From Alkalihalobacterium sp048323755 (lineage in GTDB: Bacteria > Bacillota > Bacilli > Bacillales > Bacillaceae_F): 64,000 bases of DNA. Below the pieces are notes generated by a model. The model had not been told where the DNA came from. It saw nothing but the letters and a program-made list of their open reading frames with translations, and searched no databases. Shown piece by piece: positions 27,065 through 33,934 of this stretch; position 1 is the stretch's first letter; each line of letters begins with the position of its first letter. The translations under genes and the position numbers were made by a program. Where the stretch lies: contig NZ_JBLWFS010000001.1 in NCBI RefSeq assembly GCF_048323755.1, forward strand, positions 310,001 through 374,000. The letters are read 5' to 3'.

Positions 27065-27106
27065 CGGTACCAGGTACCTTTAGTCCACTAAAGGTACCTG
27101 GTACCG
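27065..27106. repeat. Palindromic repeat element, copy 4
   Basis: CGGTACCAGGTACCTTTAGT at 27065-27084 and its perfect complement at 27087-27106, followed on the plus strand by TTTT. It probably also works as a terminator or attenuator between flgL and yviE. Confidence 0.85.
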
Positions 27107-27149
27107 TTTTAATAAAACTGCTAAGTAATTTAATTAAGGGGGACCCGTT

Positions 27150-27728
27150 ATGAATATGCCCCGTATTGATATAACGACGACTCGTGGTGAGATTGGGCGG
27201 CAATCCGATCGTTCACCGATGCAAATTCGTCAACGCCCTGCCGACCTGCAAATTCAGCAACAACATACAGATAACCTGCAAATTAGTAAACGCGCTGCAC
27301 AGTTACTTATCGATCAAACTGTGGCTTTTGCGGATGCGAATCTTAAGGGATCGATGAAGCGAGTGGAAGAGTCTGCTCAAAAAGGGAAGCAAAAGGTCAT
27401 GGGTTACATACAAAAGAAGGCGCAAGAAGGCGAGCAAATGATGAAAATTGAAAATGGGAACGGAGCGATCGCCCAAATTTCTGTTTCCAATAGCCAGTTG
27501 CAAACGTATGATTTTACATATGCGGCGATACCAAAGCCCCTTTCTGTCAAATTCACCTACGACCCTGGTGAGACAAATATTCATTTCAACCGGGATACGA
27601 TTAATATTCAGGTGAACAAGAATGAACCACAAATTACAATCCCAAAATGGCAAAGTAACGCCTATTTAAAACAAAAAAACAGCATTTCGTTTCAAGCTCT
27701 TGGTACTCAAATCAATAGAGGGCTATAA
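27150..27728 (+). CDS. yviE: YviE-family flagellar-locus protein (DUF6470)
   Basis: 192 residues; AAGGGGG upstream of ATG. N-terminal half is Gln/Arg-rich (IRQRPADLQIQQQ), then a helical stretch, then a beta-rich C-terminus (KFTYDPGETNIHFNRDTINIQVNKNEP). Size and position between flgL and fliW match YviE. Function unknown. Confidence 0.88.
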   Translation: MNMPRIDITTTRGEIGRQSDRSPMQIRQRPADLQIQQQHTDNLQISKRAAQLLIDQTVAFADANLKGSMKRVEESAQKGKQKVMGYIQKKAQEGEQMMKIENGNGAIAQISVSNSQLQTYDFTYAAIPKPLSVKFTYDPGETNIHFNRDTINIQVNKNEPQITIPKWQSNAYLKQKNSISFQALGTQINRGL

Positions 27729-27731
27729 GTT

Positions 27732-27757
27732 ACCACTTTCTAAGGAAGGTGGTTTTA
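27732..27757 (+). terminator. Terminator after yviE
   Basis: ACCACTTTC pairs with GAAGGTGGT around TAAG, followed by TTTTATTT. Confidence 0.75.
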
Positions 27758-27842
27758 TTTCGATTTACTGACATCCCGTATGACCTTTCAAATATATGGT
27801 AGAATAAAAATATTATTTACATAGGAAGTTGTGGTGATCGTT

Positions 27843-28295
27843 ATGAAAATAAATACGAAATTTAAAGGCGAAGTTGAGGTATCTGAAGAAAAAGTCATTC
27901 ACTTTGAAAATGGATTACCTGCATTTGAAGAAGAAACTCAATTTGTATTGCTTCCGTTTGATGAAGGAACGCCTTTTTATATATTACAATCAACAAAAAC
28001 AATCGAAGTTGCATTTATTCTTGTCAATCCATTTCACTTTTTCCAAGACTATTCCGTGAAACTATCGGACGGGTTACTTGAAAAACTGGCTATCGAGCAA
28101 CAGGATGATGTCGCTATTTTTTCCATCGTGACCGTTAAAGAGCCGTTTACAAATTCAACCGTGAATTTACAAGGTCCAATCATAATTAATGCAAAAAAAC
28201 AAAAAGGAAAACAGTATGTAATGGCTGAAAGCGAGTACGGGACAAGCCACATGCTCTTCCAGCAACAAGCGGCTCACGCTGGGGAGGGGAAATAA
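27843..28295 (+). CDS. fliW: Flagellar assembly factor FliW
   Basis: 150 residues from ATG 27843 (GTGGTGAT upstream); the frame opens at 27831 without a better site. FliW features: MKINTKFKGEVEV, NGLPAFEEETQFVLLP, TVKEPFTNSTVNLQGPIIIN. FliW binds flagellin and CsrA; free FliW relieves CsrA repression of hag translation. Its stop overlaps the csrA start by one base, so the pair is translationally coupled. Confidence 0.95.
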   Translation: MKINTKFKGEVEVSEEKVIHFENGLPAFEEETQFVLLPFDEGTPFYILQSTKTIEVAFILVNPFHFFQDYSVKLSDGLLEKLAIEQQDDVAIFSIVTVKEPFTNSTVNLQGPIIINAKKQKGKQYVMAESEYGTSHMLFQQQAAHAGEGK

Positions 28296-28519
28296 TGCTC
28301 GTACTTACGCGAAAAACCAATCAGTCGATTAAGATAGGCGATGACATTGAAATTAAAATCCTTTCCGTTGAAGGGGACCAAATTAAGCTAGGAATTGACG
28401 CGCCGCGAAACATCGAAATTCACCGTAAAGAAATCTACATTGCGATTCAAGAAGAAAACAGTAAAGCGGCTGCAAGTGTGTCGATTGCAGGTTTAACGGA
28501 TTATTTAAAGGGATTATAA
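28295..28519 (+). CDS. csrA: Translational regulator CsrA
   Basis: 74 residues: MLVLTRKTNQSIKIGDDIEIKILSVEGDQIKLGIDAPRNIEIHRKEIYIAIQEEN is the complete CsrA fold with the RNA-binding Leu4/Arg6 and Arg-rich ...HRKE segments. GGGGAGGGG lies in the end of fliW. It binds GGA motifs, the expected target here being the hag leader at 31088-31120. Confidence 0.97.
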   Translation: MLVLTRKTNQSIKIGDDIEIKILSVEGDQIKLGIDAPRNIEIHRKEIYIAIQEENSKAAASVSIAGLTDYLKGL

Positions 28520-28527
28520 AAGATAAG

Positions 28528-28567
28528 GCAGGTATTTGTCTAAAACAGACAATATCTGTCTTTTTTT
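28528..28567 (+). terminator. Terminator after csrA
   Basis: An imperfect stem (GGCAGGTATTTGTCT against AGACAATATCTGTC) followed by seven T. Confidence 0.75.
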
Positions 28568-28660
28568 ATGAACGTTTTGTGTAGTACCTTTAACTAAATT
28601 TAACAGTAGTTTTATATTCATTTGGTACACTTATGCTAAGTGAAGATGGAGGTGTAGTCG

Positions 28661-29548
28661 ATGAAAGTTCGAAAAGCGATCATTCCGGCTGGGGGATTAG
28701 GCACACGTTTTCTCCCGGCAACAAAAGCCCAACCGAAAGAAATGCTGCCGATCGTTGATAAGCCGACGATTCAATACATTGTAGAGGAAGCTGTTCAATC
28801 GGGAATTGAAGATATTTTAATCGTTAGTGGCAGGGGGAAACGAGCGATTGAAGACCATTTTGATAAATCGTATGAGCTTGAAAATGCACTAGCCTCTAAA
28901 GAAAAATGGAGTCAGCTTGAAGAAGTCCAGTCGATTTCAACGATGGCGAATATTCACTACATCCGACAAAAGGAACCATTGGGCTTAGGTCATGCCATTT
29001 TATGCTGCCGTTCGTTTGTCGGTCAGGAACCATTTGCCGTTTTATTAGGTGATGACATTGTTTTGTCTGACACCCCTTGTACCAAACAATTAATTCAAAT
29101 CTATGACCGTTATCATTCTTCTGTCGTAGGGGTTCAACAGGTAGAAGATCAGGATGTTTCTAAATATGGAATTATTGCGCCAAATGGTACGGATATTGAA
29201 GCGGGTGTAAGACATATAAGAGGACTGGTCGAAAAGCCAAAAATCAACGAGGCACCCTCGAACGATGCGATTATGGGGCGATATGTGCTGCGTCCTGAAA
29301 TTTTTGACTATTTAGCTCAGCAACAACCCGGAGCAGGTGGTGAAATTCAACTAACAGATGCGATTAATCAAATGAACGAACACCATGCTGTACTTGCCTA
29401 CAGTTTTCAAGGAACGAGATATGACATCGGAGACAAGTTTGGTTTTATAAAAGCAACCATTGACTTTGCGTTAAAACGAGAAGACTTAGCCCCGCAAGTA
29501 AAAGAGTATTTGCGATCCTTACCGTTGGAGTTAGATACAGTGCTGTAA
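28661..29548 (+). CDS. UTP-glucose-1-phosphate uridylyltransferase
   Basis: 295 residues; GGAGG before ATG. GalU/GtaB signature: KAIIPAGGLGTRFLPATKAQPKEMLPIVDKPTIQYIVEEA, AVLLGDDI, GLVEKP, GGEIQLTDAI. It makes UDP-glucose from UTP and glucose 1-phosphate. The adjacent dehydrogenase would convert this to UDP-glucuronate. B. subtilis has gtaB elsewhere, so this copy may be a dedicated one for surface or flagellar glycan. Confidence 0.95.
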   Translation: MKVRKAIIPAGGLGTRFLPATKAQPKEMLPIVDKPTIQYIVEEAVQSGIEDILIVSGRGKRAIEDHFDKSYELENALASKEKWSQLEEVQSISTMANIHYIRQKEPLGLGHAILCCRSFVGQEPFAVLLGDDIVLSDTPCTKQLIQIYDRYHSSVVGVQQVEDQDVSKYGIIAPNGTDIEAGVRHIRGLVEKPKINEAPSNDAIMGRYVLRPEIFDYLAQQQPGAGGEIQLTDAINQMNEHHAVLAYSFQGTRYDIGDKFGFIKATIDFALKREDLAPQVKEYLRSLPLELDTVL

Positions 29549-29572
29549 GTTTCATAAAATGGAGGTTAGTGT

Positions 29573-30895
29573 ATGAATATTTCGGTCGTAGGAACGGGTT
29601 ACGTTGGATTAGTGACAGGTGTCTGCCTTGCAGAAATTGGCCATCATGTAACATGCGTGGATGTGGATGAAGCAAAAATAGCAATGTTGCAACAAGGAAA
29701 GTCCCCCATTTATGAACCGGGGTTAGAGGAATTAATGAAATCAAATCTTCAAAAAAGAAATCTTGTATTTCAAAGATATAAAGACACCTCTTATGAAAGT
29801 GTAGAAGTTATTTATATTTCCGTTGGAACCCCGCAACAACATGATGGAACAGCAGATCTCTCTTACATTTTTCAAGCAGCAGAAGATATTGCATATAAAA
29901 TAACCCAACCTGCAATTATCGTTACCAAAAGTACAGTACCGATTGGAACGAATCGAAAAATAAAAAAAATCATAAAAAGTAAAACGAGTATACCAGTAGA
30001 CGTCGTTTCCAACCCGGAATTTTTACGTGAAGGTTCAGCGATTCAAGACACCTTCCGAGGCGACCGCATAGTGATTGGTGCAGACCATCCCGAAGCAGCT
30101 TCTGTCATTGAAGACCTTAACCGTCCGTTTGGTATCCCTGTTTTTAAAACCGACATTGAAAGTGCAGAAATGATCAAATATGGTTCCAATGCCTTTTTGG
30201 CGACAAAAATTAGCTTCATCAACGAAATTGCAAATATTTGTGAAAAGGTTGGAGCCGATATCGAGGACGTTGCTAAAGGAATGGGGATGGATCAACGGAT
30301 TGGGAACCAGTTTTTAAAAGCTGGAATTGGCTACGGCGGTTCCTGTTTTCCAAAAGATACGAAAGCACTTGTACAAATCGCCGGGAATGTCGAACACGAA
30401 TTTCATCTATTAAAGTCGGTTATTGAAGTGAATAACCAACAGCAGAGATTATTAGTAGAAAAGGCAAAAGAGCGATTTGGTAATTTAAAAGGTCTGAGAG
30501 TCGCAATGCTTGGCTTGGCGTTTAAGCCGAATACGGACGACATGAGAGAAGCAGCTTCAATTGTGATAGCTGAGGAGTTGGTAAGAGAAGGAGCCCATGT
30601 TGTTGCCTATGACCTGATTGCGATAGAGAATGCAAGGCATGTGTTACCAATGGAAGTTGAGTTTAAAAACTCGATTGAAGAAGCGATAACAGGAGCAAGT
30701 GCAGCCTTCATTTTAACAGAATGGGATGAGATTAAAAACTTCCCTTTAAATGAATATAAAGAAATAATGAAAACCCCGATTATTTTTGACGGGCGTAATT
30801 GTTATTCCATTGGTGACGTAGAAATTTCCGGTATTGAATATTTCTCTATAGGGAGAAAATCAATCAATCACAATATGAAAGTACCTTCAAAATAA
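29573..30895 (+). CDS. UDP-glucose 6-dehydrogenase
   Basis: 440 residues; GGAGG before ATG. NAD-binding GTGYVGLVTGVCLAEIGH, catalytic Cys in GIGYGGSCFPKDTKAL, and the C-terminal LGLAFKPNTDDMREA. Oxidises UDP-glucose to UDP-glucuronate. It lies 24 bases after the uridylyltransferase and makes a two-gene operon. TuaD/Ugd family; which polymer uses the product cannot be told. Confidence 0.95.
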   Translation: MNISVVGTGYVGLVTGVCLAEIGHHVTCVDVDEAKIAMLQQGKSPIYEPGLEELMKSNLQKRNLVFQRYKDTSYESVEVIYISVGTPQQHDGTADLSYIFQAAEDIAYKITQPAIIVTKSTVPIGTNRKIKKIIKSKTSIPVDVVSNPEFLREGSAIQDTFRGDRIVIGADHPEAASVIEDLNRPFGIPVFKTDIESAEMIKYGSNAFLATKISFINEIANICEKVGADIEDVAKGMGMDQRIGNQFLKAGIGYGGSCFPKDTKALVQIAGNVEHEFHLLKSVIEVNNQQQRLLVEKAKERFGNLKGLRVAMLGLAFKPNTDDMREAASIVIAEELVREGAHVVAYDLIAIENARHVLPMEVEFKNSIEEAITGASAAFILTEWDEIKNFPLNEYKEIMKTPIIFDGRNCYSIGDVEISGIEYFSIGRKSINHNMKVPSK

Positions 30896-30985
30896 CCAAC
30901 CTTTTGAAATGGCTAAAGTTCTATCAACCTATTCAATATACTTATGAAAAAAATATGAACAACAATAAAATACTAAAAAAAATAT

Positions 30986-31012
30986 TAAACATTTGCCGAA
31001 AGGAGTCGATAA
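30986..31012 (+). promoter_or_regulatory. Sigma-D promoter of hag
   Basis: TAAA at 30986-30989, 15-base spacer, GTCGATAA at 31005-31012, about 120 bases before the flagellin ATG. Sigma-D control of flagellin is well established in Bacillus. Confidence 0.85.
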
Positions 31013-31024
31013 TACTAATGTAAA

Positions 31025-31067
31025 GTAAAAAGGACGCTGTGTTCGGCCGGCATACCATCCTTTTTAC
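31025..31067 (+). promoter_or_regulatory. Hairpin in the hag leader
   Basis: GTAAAAAGGA (31025-31034) and its perfect complement TCCTTTTTAC (31058-31067) close a 23-base loop at the very 5' end of the predicted hag transcript. Possibly a stability element; it also contains a GGA. Confidence 0.6.
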
Positions 31068-31087
31068 CTATAAAACCCAAAATCCAA

Positions 31088-31120
31088 CCACAAGGACGTG
31101 GGCGGAGTAAAACTCAAGGA
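31088..31120 (+). promoter_or_regulatory. Predicted CsrA-binding sites in the hag leader
   Basis: CCAC-AAGGAC-GTGG (31088-31101) is a small hairpin presenting GGA in the loop, the classic CsrA target. A second GGA lies in the ribosome binding site CTCAAGGAGG (31113-31122). The two-site arrangement mirrors BS2/BS1 of B. subtilis hag. CsrA bound here would block ribosome access until relieved by FliW. Confidence 0.75.
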
Positions 31121-31130
31121 GGAAACATAA

Positions 31131-32102
31131 ATGATTATCAATAATAATATTTCGGCGTTAAACACGTTCCGTCAATTAGGAATCAACCAAGGCGGTATGC
31201 AAAATTCAATGGAGAAATTATCTTCAGGTCTTCGTATTAACCGTGCTGGTGACGATGCTGCAGGTCTAGCAATCTCTGAAAAAATGCGTGCACAAATCCG
31301 TGGTCTTGACCAAGCTTCTCGTAATGCTCAAGACGGTATCTCTATGATCCAAACAGCGGAGGGTGCTCTTCAAGAAACTCAAAACATCCTTCAACGTATG
31401 CGTGAACTAGCTACTCAAGCAGCGAACGACACAAACGTAACAGTTGACCGTGATGAAATTCAAAAAGAGATCAACGAGTTAACTTCAGAGATCAACCGTA
31501 TTGCTAATACTACTGAGTTCAATACTCAAAAGATGCTTAGTGGTGGTGGGACTGGAGCTGCTGGTGCGTTTTCAGCAACTTTGCAAATCGGTGCTAATAA
31601 TGGCCAAAGTATGACTATTTCTATCCAAAGCATGACGGCACAATCACTTGGTGTTGCTAGTGAAGAGAATTCGAATAGTCCAGCAATCCGCGCAGGTGAA
31701 TCTGTAACTGAGTTAACTAATCATGGTTCGGTGACAGATGCTCGTTTTGCAGGAACTTCAGGTGTATCAAACGGAACATCTAATGTTACGACACAACGTG
31801 CTTTAAGTGTTGCAAACCACACTGAAGCGACAAACGCTATTGAAGTTATCAACAACGCAATTGAAGCAGTTTCTGCTCAACGTTCTAACCTTGGTGCATT
31901 CCAAAACCGTTTAGAGCATACAATCTCAAACTTAAACAACTCATCTGAGAACTTACAAGCTGCCGAGTCTCGTATTCGTGACGTTGATATGGCTCGTGAA
32001 GTAATGAATATGACAAAGAATAACATTCTTTCTCAAGCTTCTCAATCAATGCTTGCACAAGCAAACCAACAACCACAATCAGTACTTCAATTATTAGGTT
32101 AA
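31131..32102 (+). CDS. hag: Flagellin
   Basis: 323 residues; AAGGAGG before ATG. Conserved D0/D1 ends (MIINNNISALNTFRQLG, EKLSSGLRINRAGDDAAGLAISEKM; QAAESRIRDVDMAREVMNMTKNNILSQASQSMLAQANQ). The variable middle (about 145-235) is short and rich in Ser/Thr/Asn, offering O-glycosylation positions for the downstream sugar island. Secreted by the flagellar apparatus with FliS as chaperone. Translational control by CsrA is predicted. Confidence 0.98.
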   Translation: MIINNNISALNTFRQLGINQGGMQNSMEKLSSGLRINRAGDDAAGLAISEKMRAQIRGLDQASRNAQDGISMIQTAEGALQETQNILQRMRELATQAANDTNVTVDRDEIQKEINELTSEINRIANTTEFNTQKMLSGGGTGAAGAFSATLQIGANNGQSMTISIQSMTAQSLGVASEENSNSPAIRAGESVTELTNHGSVTDARFAGTSGVSNGTSNVTTQRALSVANHTEATNAIEVINNAIEAVSAQRSNLGAFQNRLEHTISNLNNSSENLQAAESRIRDVDMAREVMNMTKNNILSQASQSMLAQANQQPQSVLQLLG

Positions 32103-32124
32103 TTTAAAGATTAACTTATAAGAC

Positions 32125-32155
32125 AGATCCTAGGTCTCCCTAGGATCTTTTTATT
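32125..32155 (+). terminator. Terminator after hag
   Basis: AGATCCTAGG and its perfect complement around TCTC, followed by a T-rich run. Confidence 0.92.
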
Positions 32156-32212
32156 TTGTCGACTTAACCATATATTTACCTTTGTTAGATGAAAATGGTT
32201 TTCTATTTAGGT

Positions 32213-32239
32213 TAAAACATTGTCGTAAATTGACGATAT
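32213..32239 (+). promoter_or_regulatory. Sigma-D type promoter of the glycosylation operon
   Basis: TAAA at 32213-32216, exactly 15 bases, GACGATAT at 32232-32239 (one mismatch from GCCGATAT), 38 bases before the 202-residue gene. Confidence 0.7.
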
Positions 32240-32277
32240 AATTAACAAGAATAAAAAAGGACGTTAGGAGATTTTTT

Positions 32278-32886
32278 ATGAAGTTAAAACTTTTAGATGA
32301 AGTACTTGAGTTTAATAACGAAGAAACAAGCATTAATGAGATGTTTCAGCAAATTAATAATAGAGTAAATGAAAGAGGTGTACACCTTAGTCACTTAGTT
32401 GTAAATGGAGTAGAAGTTTACGAAGATCACGGTGAATACATTTTAGAGAGACTTAGCACAATAGAAACGGTAGAGGCAATAGTTCATACGACCAAACAAC
32501 TATTAAGCAGTATTTTACTTTCAGCTGAAACATACCTAAAACGAGCAGTTCCCGAAGTGAATAATCTCGTTGATGAATTTTATAGTACCCCTACAGAAGA
32601 GTCATGGCAAAAACTTGTGCAACTATTAGAGGGCCTTCAGTGGATTACACAAATGATAAATAATATCGATCAGCTTGACCATAAAATTCTCAACTGGAAT
32701 GAGTATTTAACTTCAATGGCAACATTAGAGACTGAGTTAATACCACTAATGGAAGCTATAGAAAATAAGGATACGGTTTTAATTGCAGATATCATTCAAT
32801 ATGAGGTACTTCCTATATTAGAAAGATTACAAATAATTAGCACGACTACCATTGATGAACAAGGTGAGCGTATTGAATTGAGTTAG
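32278..32886 (+). CDS. Unknown helical protein, first gene of the glycosylation operon
   Basis: 202 residues; GTTAGGAG before ATG. No signal peptide or membrane segment. N-terminal 60 residues look like a small alpha/beta module (LSHLVVNGVEVYEDHGEYI); the rest is helical (residues 60-190). No family recognised. It is the first gene after a sigma-D promoter and 18 bases before the pseB-like gene, so a link with flagellar assembly or glycan transfer is likely (for example an export or glycosylation cofactor), but this is inference. Confidence 0.75.
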   Translation: MKLKLLDEVLEFNNEETSINEMFQQINNRVNERGVHLSHLVVNGVEVYEDHGEYILERLSTIETVEAIVHTTKQLLSSILLSAETYLKRAVPEVNNLVDEFYSTPTEESWQKLVQLLEGLQWITQMINNIDQLDHKILNWNEYLTSMATLETELIPLMEAIENKDTVLIADIIQYEVLPILERLQIISTTTIDEQGERIELS

Positions 32887-32904
32887 GAAAGAAGTGAATG
32901 AAAG

Positions 32905-33912
32905 ATGTCTATTTACAAAGGTTCAAAAATATTGATCATTGGTGGAACGGGAACAATTGGTCAGTATTTATTAAAGGAGTTACTATTACTTAACCCAAAA
33001 GTTATCAGAGTGTTTAGCAGAGACGAATATAAACAGTTTGAACTACAGCAGGATTTTAGTGAGTATAGAAATATACGTTATTTAGTTGGAGATATTCGTG
33101 ATGAAATAAGGTTAACAAGAGCTATGGAAGATATAGATTATGTTTTTCATTTAGCCGCAATGAAGCATGTTCCAGCTTGTGAATATAATCCATTTGAAGC
33201 AGTAAAAACGAACGTTATTGGTACACAAAATGTTATACAAGCTGCGTTAGCAAACGGTGTAAAAAGAGTACTTTTTACTAGTACAGATAAGGCAATTGCT
33301 CCAGCTAATACGTATGGTGCAACAAAACTGACTGCAGAACGATTAATTTCGGCTGCACAGTACCAAAAGGGTCCTAAAAAGACGATCTTTTCATCTGTTC
33401 GTTTTGGAAATGTTATGGGCTCGAGAGGTTCGGTTATCCCGTTATTTAAAAAACAAATTTTAGAGCACGGCAGAATTACAGTTACTGATTCATCAATGTT
33501 ACGGTATATGATGACTCCATCCCAGGCGATTGGACTCATATTAAAAGCAAATGAGTTGGCAAAGGGGGGAGAGGTTTTTGTCCTTAAAATGCCAATCGTG
33601 AAGTTGATTGATTTTGCAGAGGTATTAATAGAAGAGGTTGCTTCTACCCATGGTATTAAAAAGCCAATCATAATTGAAGAAATTGGTTTACGGCCGGGTG
33701 AAAAACGATTTGAAGAATTAATGACTGAAGATGAAGCAAAGATAGCATATGAAACGGATGATATGTTTATATTACCTCCTCCATTTGGAGCGAATATTGA
33801 TCAATATTCAAGTGAATGGAGATTATCAGAGAAATACCAGCTTCCACAAGAGAGAGATGCTATAAGTCGAACAACAATAAGAAAATGGTTAAGGGAAGAG
33901 GACCTTATCTGA
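32905..33912 (+). CDS. UDP-GlcNAc 4,6-dehydratase-type SDR enzyme (PseB/CapD-like)
   Basis: 335 residues. NAD(P)-binding GGTGTIGQYLL, FHLAAMKHVPACE, catalytic-type TSTDKA and YGATK, FGNVMGSRGSVIPLF, and EIGLRPGEKRFEEL near the end: the polysaccharide-synthesis SDR signature of PseB, CapD/CapE and FlaA1. It would convert UDP-GlcNAc to a 4-keto-6-deoxy intermediate, the first step of pseudaminic-acid-type sugars made by pseC, G, I and F further downstream. In some bacilli a Pen/Pal enzyme pair replaces PseB; this could be the Pen-type member. Confidence 0.88.
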   Translation: MSIYKGSKILIIGGTGTIGQYLLKELLLLNPKVIRVFSRDEYKQFELQQDFSEYRNIRYLVGDIRDEIRLTRAMEDIDYVFHLAAMKHVPACEYNPFEAVKTNVIGTQNVIQAALANGVKRVLFTSTDKAIAPANTYGATKLTAERLISAAQYQKGPKKTIFSSVRFGNVMGSRGSVIPLFKKQILEHGRITVTDSSMLRYMMTPSQAIGLILKANELAKGGEVFVLKMPIVKLIDFAEVLIEEVASTHGIKKPIIIEEIGLRPGEKRFEELMTEDEAKIAYETDDMFILPPPFGANIDQYSSEWRLSEKYQLPQERDAISRTTIRKWLREEDLI

Positions 33913-33934
33913 TAGCAATTGGAGGAAAGTATGT

